This document shows positions 16,549 to 27,711 of a stretch of 64,000 bases of DNA, in pieces. The DNA is taken from assembly GCF_022870865.1 (NCBI RefSeq), contig NZ_CP091508.1, forward strand, positions 2,480,001 through 2,544,000, given 5' to 3'. Under the pieces are notes generated by a model. The model ran no database searches, was not told the origin of the DNA, and saw only the letters and a list, made by a program, of their open reading frames with translations. The stretch comes from Uruburuella testudinis (GTDB lineage Bacteria; Pseudomonadota; Gammaproteobacteria; Burkholderiales; Neisseriaceae). Each line of letters begins with the position of its first letter. Position 1 is the stretch's first letter. The position numbers were made by a program, and so were the translations under genes.

Positions 16549-17334
16549 CTACCAATCGCCGGTGCGCTGCAAATCGTGTTGCGCCAATGTATCGGCGTGT
16601 TCGCTGCGGCTTTGGTATTCGCGGTCTTGGCGCAGGCTTTCGGCCACATAGCTCAAATGCCCTTCGGCAATTTGCGCGGCCTCGCGCGGCTGTTTGCGCT
16701 CAATCGCTTCAAATAAGGCGCGGTGGTGTTTAATCAGCGTGGGGCGCGGATCTTCGATTTGTTCGGTGTGCATGATGTAGCTGCGTGTTTGCCGGTAAAG
16801 CAGATTCAACAGGCCGCCTGAAAGCTGGGCAAACAAGATATTGTGGGCGGCCTCGGCAATGGCCTGATGAAAGCTCACATCGGCTTCAGCCTGCTGCTCG
16901 CGACTGCCGCTCTGATAAGCCTGTTCGAATTTTTGCAGCCAGAACCCAATCCGTTTCAAATCGGCATCGGTGCGCCGCTCTGCCGCCAATGCCGCCATAC
17001 AGCCCTCCATGCTGCGGCTGAAATCAAACACATCGGTTTCCCAAGCCGGATGGTTGCCGAGCAGACTTTGCCAGCCCAACAGAAAATCCTGCTGCGGCTT
17101 GGCCGAAACATAATAGCCGTCGCCTTGGCGCGCTTCAAGCATGTCGCGCGCCACCAGCATTTTCAGCGCCGATCGCACCGATGGGCGCGACACGCCGAAT
17201 GCTTCTGCCAGTTTGCGCTCCGGCGGCAACTTGCTGCCGACGGGATATTCTCCCGACACAATGCGTTCTTCCAATACCGCCAAAATCTGCTCACTGAGCT
17301 TTTGGGGTTTGATTAAAGGCTGTTGGTTCGCCAT
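16549..17334 (-). CDS. GntR/FadR-family regulator, probable repressor of lctP
   Basis: 261 aa from ATG 17332-17334 (MANQQPLIKPQKLSEQILA), with GGAA upstream; a longer frame (17397) is unlikely. N-terminal winged helix about 15-80 (GSKLPPERKLAEAFGVSRPS), C-terminal FCD ligand domain (SFHQAIAEAAHN, HHRALFEAIERK). The FadR/LldR/PdhR subfamily senses small organic acids. It is divergent from lactate permease lctP, and both sides of the intergenic region carry ATTGG-type palindromes. By context it is a lactate/pyruvate-responsive repressor, like gonococcal GdhR or E. coli LldR. Which orthologue it is I cannot settle. Confidence 0.85.
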   Translation of the reverse strand: MANQQPLIKPQKLSEQILAVLEERIVSGEYPVGSKLPPERKLAEAFGVSRPSVRSALKMLVARDMLEARQGDGYYVSAKPQQDFLLGWQSLLGNHPAWETDVFDFSRSMEGCMAALAAERRTDADLKRIGFWLQKFEQAYQSGSREQQAEADVSFHQAIAEAAHNILFAQLSGGLLNLLYRQTRSYIMHTEQIEDPRPTLIKHHRALFEAIERKQPREAAQIAEGHLSYVAESLRQDREYQSRSEHADTLAQHDLQRTGDW

Positions 17335-17425
17335 GATTCCGTTCTCTGTTGCAGGCTGCCGCTTGTTGCTTTGGCGCCAATTTTCATGCGCCTCCATGCC
17401 GGCAGCCGTTTAAAAATACTTTTTA

Positions 17426-17440
17426 ATTGGCTTTATCAAT
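17426..17440. promoter_or_regulatory. Operator-like palindrome near the GntR gene
   Basis: ATTGGCTTTATCAAT, an imperfect version of the 17707 site, about 90 bp upstream of the regulator start. It fits autoregulation. Another half site ACCAATTTT follows. Confidence 0.55.
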
Positions 17441-17706
17441 TTACCAATTTTTCAATCAGTTTTTTCCTCATCACATCGGAAACACTACATGCCACTACTT
17501 TTTATCAGCATTTCAAGTGTAAAAAACACATTTCCATCAAGATAAAAATTATTTTGAAAAATAGTTTTATTACTTTAATAATCAACATAATGAAGCAACC
17601 ATCCGCCCGACGCCGCAGCGCCCGCAGCCTATTGCTGCCGTTTTACCTGCCGGCGGCCTATTGACCTTCAATGTAACCTTTTGTAAAGTATATCACAATT
17701 GTTTTA

Positions 17707-17721
17707 ATTGGTTATACCAAT
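17707..17721. promoter_or_regulatory. Operator palindrome upstream of lctP
   Basis: ATTGGTTATACCAAT is a perfect 6-3-6 inverted repeat matching the known FadR/PdhR/LldR-type box (ATTGGTNNNACCAAT). It lies 65 bp before the lctP start, within the expected promoter region. Confidence 0.75.
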
Positions 17722-17785
17722 TTACCAAAAAGCCGGCAATTTTGCCGGCACCGTTTTTCACACAACAACATTAATCGGAGAGACT

Positions 17786-19549
17786 ATGAGTATTCTCAAC
17801 ACCTTACTGGCCCTGGCACCGATTATCACCGTGTTTTTTCTGCTGGTGATTTTAAAGCTCTCGGCCAAAGTTTCAATGGCGGCCGCCTATGTGGTCACCG
17901 CCCTGCTGGCGCTGCTGTTCTGGCAGGCCTCGCCTGCCGTTGTGGCGGCGGCTACCGTTAACGGCATTATCGTGTCGCTGACCATTCTTTATATTGTGTT
18001 CGGCGCCATTCTGATGTTAAACACGCTGAAAGAAAGCGGTGCGATTCACTCTATCCGCCAAGGCTTTATGGATATTTCGCCCGACCGCCGCGTGCAGATG
18101 ATTATTGTGGCCTGGCTGTTCGGCTCGCTGGTGGAAGGCTCTTCCGGCTTCGGCACCCCGTCTGCGGTGGGTGCGCCGCTGCTGCTGGCTTTGGGCTTTC
18201 CTGCCATGGCTTCGGTGATGTCGGTGTTGATTATCCAATCTACCCCGGTATCGTTCGGCGCCGTCGGCACACCGCTGTTGGTGGGCGTGTGGTCGGGCAT
18301 CAGCAATAAAGAAGACGTTACCGCCGCCATCGCGCCGCAAACCGTCGAACAATATCTGTTGCAAATCACCGGCAATGTCGGCTTGCTGCATGCTTTGGTC
18401 GGCTTTCTGATTCCGCTTATTTTGTGCGGCATGCTCACCCGCTTTTACGGCGAGAAACGCTCGTTTGCCGAAGGCCTGAAAGCTTGGAAATTTGCTATTT
18501 TTGCCGGTATTGCCTTTACCGTGCCTTATTACCTGGTTGCCCGTTTTATGGGGCCGGAGTTCCCTTCGCTGGTGGGCGGCTTTATCGGCCTGCTGCTGGT
18601 GGTGCCGGCCGCCAAACGCGGCTGGTTTGTGCCGAAAGAAACCTTCGACTTTCCCCCGCGCGAGCGTTGGGAAAGCCGCTGGGCAGGCATTTTCGACGGC
18701 AAACACATGGATGACGACGACACCCCTTCTTTTTCTGTGTTTCGCGCATTCTCGCCCTATATCATCGTGATCGGGCTGCTGATTCTGACCCGCGTTATCC
18801 AGCCCTTGAAGGCCTTCTTAACCGGCGACATGACCACCATCACGCTGGCCAACCTCTTCGGCACACCGATTACCAGCAAAGTGCAATTCGGCTATTCGCC
18901 CGGCACCATTCTGATTTTGGTGGCCATTGCCTGTATTTTCATCTTCAAGATGGACATCAACCGCTTCAAGCGCGGCTGGGGTGATGCCGGCAAAACCCTG
19001 ATTTCGGCCGCGCCCGCCCTCTTTTTGGCGGTGCCGATGGTGCAGGTGTTCATCAACTCGCAATCGGGCGATATGAGCGCCGCCGGCGCCCTGCCTGCCA
19101 TGCCGATGGTATTGGCGCAAAGTGCGGCACATTGGTTTAGCGGTGTTTGGCCGAACATCTCACCCGCCATCGGCGCGCTGGGCGCATTTATCGCCGGCTC
19201 CAACACCATCAGCAATATGATGTTTTCCTACTTCCAATTTTCCACGGCACAGCAAATCGGCCTCAACACCGATCTGTCTTCCTTTGTCGTGGCGCTGCAA
19301 GCCATCGGCGGTGCCGCAGGCAATATGATTTCGGTGCACAACGTTGTGGCTGCCGCCGCCGTGGTGGGGCTGCTCAACCGTGAAGGCGAAATCATCCGCC
19401 AAACGCTGATTCCGATGAGCTACTATATTTTGCAGGCAGGCTTTATCGGCCAGGCGCTGATTACCGGCAACATCATCTGGTGGGGCGTGGCCATTGCCTT
19501 CCCGCTGATCTTCTTCGGCATCATGTCGCTAACCGGCAAAAAAGCCTGA
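17786..19549 (+). CDS. lctP: L-lactate permease
   Basis: 587 aa from ATG 17786 with GGAGAG 5 bases upstream; upstream in-frame codons lie across the operator and are not coding. About 13 membrane segments, with the LctP family block GSSGFGTPSAVGAPLLLALG and the C-terminal IGALGAFIAGSNTISNMMFS. It imports lactate, a key carbon source for Neisseria colonising mucosa. The hydrophilic loop about 300-335 (KHMDDDDTPSFS) is cytoplasmic. It is controlled by the divergent GntR protein, by inference from the operators. Confidence 0.95.
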   Translation: MSILNTLLALAPIITVFFLLVILKLSAKVSMAAAYVVTALLALLFWQASPAVVAAATVNGIIVSLTILYIVFGAILMLNTLKESGAIHSIRQGFMDISPDRRVQMIIVAWLFGSLVEGSSGFGTPSAVGAPLLLALGFPAMASVMSVLIIQSTPVSFGAVGTPLLVGVWSGISNKEDVTAAIAPQTVEQYLLQITGNVGLLHALVGFLIPLILCGMLTRFYGEKRSFAEGLKAWKFAIFAGIAFTVPYYLVARFMGPEFPSLVGGFIGLLLVVPAAKRGWFVPKETFDFPPRERWESRWAGIFDGKHMDDDDTPSFSVFRAFSPYIIVIGLLILTRVIQPLKAFLTGDMTTITLANLFGTPITSKVQFGYSPGTILILVAIACIFIFKMDINRFKRGWGDAGKTLISAAPALFLAVPMVQVFINSQSGDMSAAGALPAMPMVLAQSAAHWFSGVWPNISPAIGALGAFIAGSNTISNMMFSYFQFSTAQQIGLNTDLSSFVVALQAIGGAAGNMISVHNVVAAAAVVGLLNREGEIIRQTLIPMSYYILQAGFIGQALITGNIIWWGVAIAFPLIFFGIMSLTGKKA

Positions 19550-19564
19550 GCACCACACCCCGCA

Positions 19565-19590
19565 AAGCCCGCCCTCGAGCGGGCTTTTTT
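19565..19590 (+). terminator. Intrinsic terminator of lctP
   Basis: AAGCCCGC ... GCGGGCTT followed by six T residues, 15 bp after the stop. Confidence 0.92.
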
Positions 19591-19812
19591 GATATTTCGG
19601 CCTGCCCGGGCAATAAAAATGAAACTTAATCCGCAGCGGCCACTCTATCACCCATGCGCAGCACCATGCCGTGCATGATATCTATTCCTGTTGCAACCTG
19701 CCCAAGCCTGATTTGGGGCGGCAGCTTGCAACTGAAATCGCTATCCGCCGCCATGCGGCAGCTTTTCAGGCTGTCTGAAGAGCCTTCAACCCAATGAAGA
19801 AAGGTTTTAAAC

Positions 19813-20061
19813 ATGAAAAAATTACTGGCTACCGCCGCATTCGCTCTGATTCTGTCTGCCTGCGCCAACAGCAGCAAACACGAACACAAACATCCGCAGC
19901 CGCAACAAGGCGCCAATCCGGCCGTAGAGCAAGCGCTGCAAGAATGCCAACAAGCCGTAGGCGCCAGCCAAGACCGCGCCGCCTTCGATGCCTGCATGAA
20001 AGAAAAAGGTTTCGAGCGCCCGGCTCAAGCCGCACCGGCCGCACCGGCTCCCGCCCAATAA
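19813..20061 (+). CDS. Small lipoprotein, unknown function
   Basis: 82 aa. Lipobox LSAC with Cys17, then a His/Lys-rich stretch (HEHKHPQPQQ), a helical centre with two cysteines (ECQQAVGASQDRAAFDACMK) and an Ala/Pro tail. The spacing of the two Cys residues (C-x16-C) resembles small helical-hairpin disulfide domains. The family is not recognised. Monocistronic, with its own terminator. Confidence 0.75.
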   Translation: MKKLLATAAFALILSACANSSKHEHKHPQPQQGANPAVEQALQECQQAVGASQDRAAFDACMKEKGFERPAQAAPAAPAPAQ

Positions 20062-20079
20062 GCTGCCCGGCACACAAAC

Positions 20080-20106
20080 AAAACCGCCCGACAAGGGCGG
20101 TTTTGT
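20080..20106 (+). terminator. Intrinsic terminator of the small lipoprotein gene
   Basis: AAAACCGCCC-GACAA-GGGCGGTTTT followed by GTT, about 18 bp after the stop. Confidence 0.85.
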
Positions 20107-20179
20107 TGTGATATCCACTTGGGTGTGCCAAGAAAACCGTGCATACAGATACAGCAGAATCACTTGGTTGCCGACACCC

Positions 20180-21364
20180 TCAATCCGGCAAATCCGAATG
20201 GCGGCCCTGTAAATAACGTTCTTCATATTCGGGGCTGATGCCGCGCCGAAGCTGCCAACGGTTTACATAAGCCACTAAAAACGGGCTGACAAAGGCGGTC
20301 ACCACCACCGCTGTGGCAATCTGTGCAGTGGCCGCATCCTGAATGCTTAAAAAACGGGGGTCAACCATGGCAATGGCGGCGGGGGTGGCAATCGCATTGC
20401 CCGCCACCGCCGATTCGCAGGCACCGGCCAAGATATTGCGGGCAGGGCGCGGACGTTTGCGCAAGGTATACCATGCATACAAAAACAGCATTGCCGCGCC
20501 GCCGGACAATAATACCGTCATCAAGCCCAACACAATCCCTACTGCGCCCGATGTGAACAATACCGAAAGATTAATGCCGGCGCCGATGGCAAAAGCCGCA
20601 AATGGAATAATCAACTTTTCGCCCGGTGCTAAAAACACACGCACCAAACGGCTGCTGTTGCCTAAAATAAAGCCCAAAATAATCGGGAAAACCGCTGCCA
20701 GCAATGCGATTAAAGGCAAATCGGCCAGCCCCGCCGTGCCCAATGCCACCATGGTCAGAAACGGGCCGTCGTTTAACGACAATATCGAAATTGCGCCGCG
20801 ATCGGTTTTATTGCCAAACTGGCCGGCCAATGCCACATACAGCGAACCGTTTGAATTAGACATGGCCGCAATAACCGCCAGCGGCAACAAACCCCACAAT
20901 GTGCCTTGCGGCATCAAAAATGCTATGCCCAAGCCTATTGCCACCGCTACCAGATATTTTGCCAATAACAACACTAGGGTGTCCTGACCATTCAGAATTA
21001 TTCAGATTTTTTGTGATAAAAGCACAGATGCAAGGCAAAAAACGCAGCAAGATTGGGTATCTTGCGAGGCTTTTTAACGCAGCAGATGTGCTTTTAGCGC
21101 AAAAAAGATGATGATATATGAATTGTCAGGACACCCTAAACCCTTTTCTACCGCAGGCAGCGCCGCCCTGAGCCGGATTTGCGATCCGATGCACATAAAA
21201 AACAAGCCGATCAACACCGGCACGCCGTTTTTAAACAGCGCCGTGGTAAAACTGCCGATATTGAGTATCTGCGGGGCAAAAGTATTGATCAGCGCCCCGG
21301 CAAACAACGGCAAAATCATCAAAGCCCCGGGAATTTTACCCAGTTTGTACAAAAAATGATCCAC
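20180..21364 (-). pseudogene. kdgT: 2-keto-3-deoxygluconate permease, interrupted by MITE
   Basis: The 5' part starts at GTG 21362-21364 (GAGGAGG 5 bases upstream) and reads VDHFLYKLGKIPGALMILPL ... NIGSFTTALFKNGVPVL ... ALPAVEKG. The 3' part (from 20974) reads VLLLAKYLVAVAIGLGIAFL to EERYLQGRHSDLPD. A 160-bp element plus a TA duplication lies between them. Removing 162 bp gives EKG-L-VLLLAK in one frame and a 340-aa KdgT, the family length being about 330. With the element in place translation enters it and stops after 21 further codons, so the transporter is inactive unless the element excises. About ten membrane segments. Confidence 0.9.
20977..21136 (+). mobile_element. MITE copy 4 inside kdgT (arm type B)
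   Basis: TA 20975-20976, GGGTGTCCTGACCATTC ... AATTGTCAGGACACCC, TA 21137-21138. 160 bp. The host frame proves that the duplicated target is exactly TA. Confidence 0.92.
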
Positions 21365-21389
21365 CCTACCCTCCTCATGATTGTTGTGA

Positions 21390-21492
21390 TACCCATTCAC
21401 AAAAGTAAGCTAACAAGGCGGCGAGCCGAAGACAGTACAGCTAGTACGGCAAGGCGAGCCAACGCCGTTAGGTTATTTTGTGAATGGGTATG
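21390..21492. repeat. Second-family repeat
   Basis: ATACCCATTCACAAAAGTAA ... GCTAACAAGGCGGCGAGCC at the left; GGCGAGCCAACGCCGTTAGG ... TTTTGTGAATGGGTAT at the right. The ends are inverted repeats of about 16 bp; the middle contains GAAGACAGTACAG. It lies upstream of kdgT and is non-coding. Confidence 0.75.
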
Positions 21493-21597
21493 ATGCAAGT
21501 GTGACAAGCGTAGGCGGATACTTGGCTATCTGTCTAATATGGAATAAATATACATTGATACCCATCAGGTATAGATTTTTCAGGATAATCAATAAGA

Positions 21598-21628
21598 AAG
21601 GCCGTCTGAAAATCTTTCAGACGGCCTG
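21598..21628 (-). terminator. DUS-pair terminator of ubiD
   Basis: AAGGCCGTCTGAAA ... TTTCAGACGGCCT, 15 bp beyond the ubiD stop. Confidence 0.75.
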
Positions 21629-21642
21629 AGGCAAACGGCAAC

Positions 21643-23124
21643 CTACAATCCCAATTGCTGCCACAAGGTATCTACTTTAGCCGCGGTGGCTGCGTCGCGC
21701 TCAATCACCCTGCCCCATTCGCGGTCGGTTTCGCCCGGCCATTTATTGGTGGCATCTAAGCCCATTTTTCCACCCAAGCCGCTGACCGGGCTGGCAAAAT
21801 CGAGATAATCAATCGGTGTGTTTTCCACCAGCACGGTATCGCGCACCGGATCCATGCGGGTGGTAATCGCCCAAATCACTTCTTTCCAATCGCGGCAATC
21901 CACATCATCATCCACCACCACGATAAACTTGGTATACATAAACTGGCGCAAAAAGCTCCAGCAGCCCATCATCACCCGCTTGGCATGGCCGGCATACTGT
22001 TTTTTGATGCTGACCACCGCCATACGGTATGAACAACCTTCCGGCGGCAAATAAAAATCAATGATTTCGGGAAACTGCTTTTGCAGCAGCGGCACAAACA
22101 CCTCATTCAGCGCCACGCCGAGCACGGCCGGTTCATCTGGCGGTTTGCCGGTGTAGGTGCTGTGGTAAATCGGGTTTTCGCGCATGGTGATGCGTTCAAC
22201 CGTAAACACCGGAAAATAATCCTGCTCGTTATAGTAGCCGGTGTGGTCGCCATAAGGGCCTTCCAGCGCGGTTTCATCGGGATGAATCACCCCTTCGAGC
22301 ACAATTTCCGCCCGTGCCGGCACGTGCAGATCGTTGCCGATACATTTCACCAACTCGGTGCGCGAGCCGCGCAGCAAACCGGCAAACTGGTATTCGCTCA
22401 AGGTGTCCGGCACCGGTGTTACCGCGCCCAAAATCGTGGCCGGGTCGCAGCCCAGCACCACTGCCACCGGATAAGGCACGCCGGGATGGGCTTTTTTATG
22501 CGCCTGAAAATCCAACGCACCGCCGCGATGAGCCAGCCAACGCATAATCAGCTTGTTTTTGCCGATAAGCTGCTGCCGGTAAATGCCCAGATTCTGGCGT
22601 TTTTTGTGCGGCCCGCGCGTAACCGTCAAGCCCCAGGTAACCAAGGGCGCAACGTCTTCCGGCCAGCAATGCTGAATCGGCAGTTTTTCCAAATCCACCT
22701 CATCGCCTTCCCATACAATTTGCTGGCACGGTGCTTTTTTAACCACATGCGGCGCCATGCTCCAAATATCTTTCAGCAGCGGCAGCTTGGCAAATGCATC
22801 TTTCAGGCCTTTCGGCGGCTCCGGCTCTTTCAGATAAGCCAGCGTTTTGCCGATTTCGCGCAATTGGGCAATGCTGTCTGCCCCCATGCCCATCGCCACC
22901 CGCTCGGGCGTGCCGAACAGATTGGCCAGCACCGGATAATCATAGCGGCTGCCGTCGGCGCGTACCGGATGTTCAAACAGCAACGCCGGCCCTTCGGCGC
23001 GCAATACGCGGTCGGCAATTTCCGTCATTTCCAAATACGGCGACACCGGCAAAGTAATGCGCTTGAGCTTGCCTTCCTGCTCCAGCTTTTGAACAAAATC
23101 ACGCAAATCGTTATATTTCATCAA
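21643..23124 (-). CDS. ubiD: 4-hydroxy-3-polyprenylbenzoate decarboxylase UbiD
   Basis: 493 aa (492 if the second ATG is used). It decarboxylates the ubiquinone precursor with prenylated FMN made by UbiX. Family blocks: [42 protein letters not shown] with the catalytic Glu, [18 protein letters not shown] and [17 protein letters not shown]. Single gene. A DUS-pair terminator for the upstream lipoprotein gene sits 10 bp before the start, so ubiD needs its own promoter or read-through. Confidence 0.96.
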   Translation of the reverse strand: MMKYNDLRDFVQKLEQEGKLKRITLPVSPYLEMTEIADRVLRAEGPALLFEHPVRADGSRYDYPVLANLFGTPERVAMGMGADSIAQLREIGKTLAYLKEPEPPKGLKDAFAKLPLLKDIWSMAPHVVKKAPCQQIVWEGDEVDLEKLPIQHCWPEDVAPLVTWGLTVTRGPHKKRQNLGIYRQQLIGKNKLIMRWLAHRGGALDFQAHKKAHPGVPYPVAVVLGCDPATILGAVTPVPDTLSEYQFAGLLRGSRTELVKCIGNDLHVPARAEIVLEGVIHPDETALEGPYGDHTGYYNEQDYFPVFTVERITMRENPIYHSTYTGKPPDEPAVLGVALNEVFVPLLQKQFPEIIDFYLPPEGCSYRMAVVSIKKQYAGHAKRVMMGCWSFLRQFMYTKFIVVVDDDVDCRDWKEVIWAITTRMDPVRDTVLVENTPIDYLDFASPVSGLGGKMGLDATNKWPGETDREWGRVIERDAATAAKVDTLWQQLGL

Positions 23125-23133
23125 TATTCTTTC

Positions 23134-23163
23134 AAGGCCGTCTGAACGTTTTTCAGACGGCCT
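23134..23163 (-). terminator. DUS-pair terminator between thioredoxin-like gene and ubiD
   Basis: AAGGCCGTCTGAACG ... TTCAGACGGCCT, 12-bp stem. Confidence 0.65.
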
Positions 23164-23285
23164 GAGTTAATCGGCAAAAGATTATTATATAGAGAAACAA
23201 CTTCATTTTCATCATACCGTGCCAACCGGGCAATTGAAATGATGAAATCATCATGTATGCCGCCGGCTGATTTCGCAAACAGGCA

Positions 23286-23810
23286 TCACAGGCGGTTTTG
23301 CGCCAGCCATTTTTCCAAATCTTCGGCGCTGATGCCGCCGTTGTCTTCAAAATCAAGTTTGTTGATTTGGCGGCCGCGGCTGTATTTGGCCAGCACAGGG
23401 GTGCCGCTGAGGCGGTATTGCTGTTTGAAGGCTGCCCATGCGGCTTTGTCTTGATGCAGACGATGCACGTTGACAAAATAAATTTTGTCTTGCAGTTTGC
23501 GGCTTTGGATATAGCGCTTAAACATCGGCTCAAAAGCGTTGCAGTCGCCGCAGCTCGGGCGGCCGATATAGGCATAAAAGCTATCGCCCGCAGCCACTTT
23601 GGCTTTGAAGTTGTCTACCGTGAGGCTGTTGAGCTCGAAATAAATATCGGAATAGGTGTTTTCTAGGCGCTTGGTGTTTTCGGCGGAAAGCCGCACGGCG
23701 GTCTCGGCTTCGGCAAGGCGGTCGCGCAGGGTAGTGGTGTTATCGCGAGCGCTGTTGCAGGCGCTCAGGGCAAACAGGCAGATGAGGGTTGCGACGGTGC
23801 GGATGTTCAT
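23286..23810 (-). CDS. Thioredoxin-fold lipoprotein
   Basis: 174 aa. Lipobox LSAC with Cys18 and a signal peptide before it. Residues 25-55 form a helix (RDRLAEAETAVRLSAENTKR), then a thioredoxin-like domain about 60-172 with the redox motif SCGDC and the cis-proline region SGTPVLAKYSRG. The layout resembles periplasmic thiol-disulfide proteins or the bacteriocin-transport accessory group. Asp between the cysteines is uncommon in classical thioredoxins (WCGPC) and suggests a different redox potential (inference). The partner is unknown. Confidence 0.8.
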   Translation of the reverse strand: MNIRTVATLICLFALSACNSARDNTTTLRDRLAEAETAVRLSAENTKRLENTYSDIYFELNSLTVDNFKAKVAAGDSFYAYIGRPSCGDCNAFEPMFKRYIQSRKLQDKIYFVNVHRLHQDKAAWAAFKQQYRLSGTPVLAKYSRGRQINKLDFEDNGGISAEDLEKWLAQNRL

Positions 23811-23836
23811 GTTGTGGTTTCCTGTTGAAATGACAA

Positions 23837-23872
23837 AAGGCCGTCTGAAAATATAACACTTTCAGACGGCCT
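23837..23872 (-). terminator. DUS-pair terminator of argF
   Basis: AAGGCCGTCTGAAA ... TTTCAGACGGCCT, 30 bp after the argF stop. Confidence 0.75.
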
Positions 23873-23901
23873 CAATATCGGCAACTGCCCGATGTTTTGA
23901 T

Positions 23902-24894
23902 TTAAGCCAACAAAGCCACCAACACGGCTTTGATGGTGTGCATGCGGTTTTCGGCCTGGTCGAACACAATCGAGGCTTCGCTTTCAAACACGTCTTCAGT
24001 CACTTCTACGCCATCGAGGCCGAAGGTTTGGTAAATCCACTCGCCCACCGTGGTTTCGCGGTTGTGAAAGGCGGGCAGGCAGTGCATGAATTTGACTTGC
24101 GGGTTGCCGGATGCGGCCATCAGCGCCGGGGTAACGCGGAAGGGGCGGAGCAGGTCGATGCGCTCCTGCCAGGCGGCTTCGGGCTCGCCCATGCTGACCC
24201 AAACATCGGTATGGATATAATCGGCACCGGCAACGGCTTGCTGCGGATTGTCGGTCAGCAACACGCGTGCGCCGCTGGTTTGGGCCAATTCGCGGGCTTT
24301 GGCAACCAGGTTTTCAGACGGCCACAAATGCTTGGGGGCGCCGATGCGCACATCCATGCCCAGCAGCGCGCCGATCAGCAGCAGCGAGTTGCCCATATTG
24401 GAGCGGGCGTCGCCCACATAGGCATAGGCGATTTCATGCAGGGGTTTGTCGCTGTGCTCGCGCATGGTGAGCACATCGGCCAGCATTTGGGTGGGGTGGA
24501 ATTCGTTGGTGAGGCCGTTAAATACGGGCACGCCGGCGTATTCGGCCAGCTCTTCGACGATTTGCTGGCCGAAGCCGCGGTATTCGATGCCGTCATACAT
24601 GCGGCCGAGCACGCGGGCGGTGTCTTTGATGCTTTCTTTATGGCCGATCTGGCTGCCGGTCGGCTCGAGGTAGGTAACGCCTGCGCCCTGATCCATGGCG
24701 GCCACTTCAAATGCGCAGCGGGTGCGGGTGGAGGTTTTCTCAAAAATCAGCGCAATATTTTTGCCTTTGAGCTGCTGCACTTCGCGGCCGGTTTTTTTGG
24801 CGGCTTTCAATTCTGCCGACAAATCGAGCAGATAGTGGATTTCGGCAGGGGTGAAATCCAGGAGCTTTAAAAAATGGCGGTTTTTCAGGTTCAT
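23902..24894 (-). CDS. argF: Ornithine carbamoyltransferase
   Basis: 330 aa. It makes citrulline from ornithine and carbamoyl phosphate in arginine synthesis. Carbamoyl-phosphate loop STRTR at 55-59; [12 protein letters not shown]; ornithine site [19 protein letters not shown] with the catalytic Cys. Monocistronic. A single DUS lies upstream. The length and start ([14 protein letters not shown]) match the family. Confidence 0.97.
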   Translation of the reverse strand: MNLKNRHFLKLLDFTPAEIHYLLDLSAELKAAKKTGREVQQLKGKNIALIFEKTSTRTRCAFEVAAMDQGAGVTYLEPTGSQIGHKESIKDTARVLGRMYDGIEYRGFGQQIVEELAEYAGVPVFNGLTNEFHPTQMLADVLTMREHSDKPLHEIAYAYVGDARSNMGNSLLLIGALLGMDVRIGAPKHLWPSENLVAKARELAQTSGARVLLTDNPQQAVAGADYIHTDVWVSMGEPEAAWQERIDLLRPFRVTPALMAASGNPQVKFMHCLPAFHNRETTVGEWIYQTFGLDGVEVTEDVFESEASIVFDQAENRMHTIKAVLVALLA

Positions 24895-25002
24895 GATGTT
24901 TCTGCTTTCTTGCTTGATTGAATCTGTTTTCAGACGGCCTGCGGCTTTTTCAAAATATTTCTCTCGCTTGAAAATATTGGTTTCGTTATTTCGGCGCCGG
25001 CC

Positions 25003-26203
<1,201 letters not shown>

Positions 26204-26258
26204 TTGTTTGGCATTTCATGCTTATTTATAGCCTTAATTACTGCTTTTGCCAAGCATT

Positions 26259-27317
26259 TTAGTCAAAATATGTAAATTTAGCGCGTTTGACGTTACACAA
26301 CAGCTCATAAGCAATCGTGCCGGCGGCGGCGGCCACTTCGTTGGTATTCACCGTGTCGCCCCACAGCTCGACTTCATCGCCGATGCCTTGTTGCGAAGCA
26401 TCCAGCTCGATGGTAATCATGTCCATCGACACACGGCCGATGATGCGGCTGCGGCTGCCGCCGATAGCCACCGGCGTATCGGTGGCGGCGCGGCGCGGGT
26501 AGCCGTCGGCATAGCCGCAGGCAATCAGGCCGACGCGGGTAGATTTTTTGGTGTAAAACGCGGCACCGTAGCCGATGGGCGAATGCGGCTGCAATACGCG
26601 TTCGCCGAATACTCGGGTGCTCAGACGCATCACCGGGCGCAAACGCTCGTCGATACCGCCAAACGGGCTGATGCCATATAGCGCAATACCCGCCCTGCCC
26701 CAATCACGGCGGGCGGCCGGGCAAGCCAGCATGGCGGCAGAATTGGCCAAGCTCTCTTCGCCGGGCAGCCCCTCGCAGCCGAGGTCGAACGCTTCCAACT
26801 GCATTTCGGTCATGCCGCTGTCGGCTTCATCGGCGCTGGAAAAATGGCTGAATTTTACGATATTGCCCACGTTGCGGCTTTGCTTGAGCGCGGTATAGGC
26901 GGCGGCATAGTTGTGCGGAAAAAAGCCGCTGCGGTGCATGCCCGAATCCATTTTCAGCCATACATCCACCGGCTGCTGCCACCGATGGGCAATCAGGGCT
27001 TCGAGCTGCCACTGGCTGCCCACCGCCGGCCACAGCCGGTAACGCTCCACCAACGCATATTCGGCCGCATCAAACACCCCGGCCAGCAGCACAATCGGCT
27101 GGCTGATGCCGTGTTCGCGCAACTCAACCGCCTCTTCAATACAGGCCACGGCAAAGCCGTCGGCCATATCGGCCAGCGCATGCGCACACCGCACCGCGCC
27201 ATGACCGTAGGCATTGGCTTTCACCACCGCCAACAGCTTGCCGCCATGGATTTGCTTGAGGGTTTGGTAATTGTGGCGCAGATGGTCGAGGCGGATTTGG
27301 GCATTGAGCGGTCGCAT
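26259..27317 (-). CDS. alr: Alanine racemase
   Basis: 352 aa from ATG 27315-27317 (MRPLNAQIRLDHLRHNYQTL); the upstream in-frame ATG adds six residues. PLP lysine Lys33 in AVVKANAYGHG; second catalytic Tyr in PIGYGAAFYT; RVSMDMITIEL near the C terminus. It supplies D-alanine for the cell wall and, with the neighbouring D-amino acid dehydrogenase, forms an alanine-catabolism module. Confidence 0.96.
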   Translation of the reverse strand: MRPLNAQIRLDHLRHNYQTLKQIHGGKLLAVVKANAYGHGAVRCAHALADMADGFAVACIEEAVELREHGISQPIVLLAGVFDAAEYALVERYRLWPAVGSQWQLEALIAHRWQQPVDVWLKMDSGMHRSGFFPHNYAAAYTALKQSRNVGNIVKFSHFSSADEADSGMTEMQLEAFDLGCEGLPGEESLANSAAMLACPAARRDWGRAGIALYGISPFGGIDERLRPVMRLSTRVFGERVLQPHSPIGYGAAFYTKKSTRVGLIACGYADGYPRRAATDTPVAIGGSRSRIIGRVSMDMITIELDASQQGIGDEVELWGDTVNTNEVAAAAGTIAYELLCNVKRAKFTYFD

Positions 27318-27711
27318 GGCTTTCCTTTGCAGCAAAAATTTGTGTATGTATGGCGGATTATAGGCCGATTGGCGGGCTTTTCAAATCATAGCCGTTTATA
27401 AAAAAACAACCTTTAGCCGTTCAACTTCATTTTGTAAACGTACACAGGCTTTCAGACGGCCTTAAGCGGTTCTTGAGGCCGTCTGAAAGCCTGAGCCGGC
27501 AAGTGGGTGGATTTTTACATGATGACAATACTGCCAAACCTGCACTCAAGCCTGATACCGATTTATAAAAGTAAGCCAACAAGGCGGCGGGCCGGAGGCC
27601 GTACACATACGGCAGCCGTTAGGTTATTTTTGCGAACAGATTATGACACAGCAATACAAGGCTGCCCTGATAGGTGAGGCCGTCTGAAAACAGGCTTTCA
27701 GACGGCCTTTT
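27318..27711. other. Intergenic region alr-dadA: DUS hairpins and second-family repeat
   Basis: A DUS pair at 27449-27488, a second-family repeat at 27559-27640 (ACCGATTTATAAAAGTAAGC ... CAACAAGGCGGCGGGCC, right end decayed), and a DUS-pair terminator for dadA at 27676-27709. No gene. Confidence 0.6.
27676..27709 (-). terminator. DUS-pair terminator of dadA
   Basis: AGGCCGTCTGAAAACA ... TTTCAGACGGCCT, ending 3 bp before the dadA stop codon on the minus strand. Confidence 0.7.
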
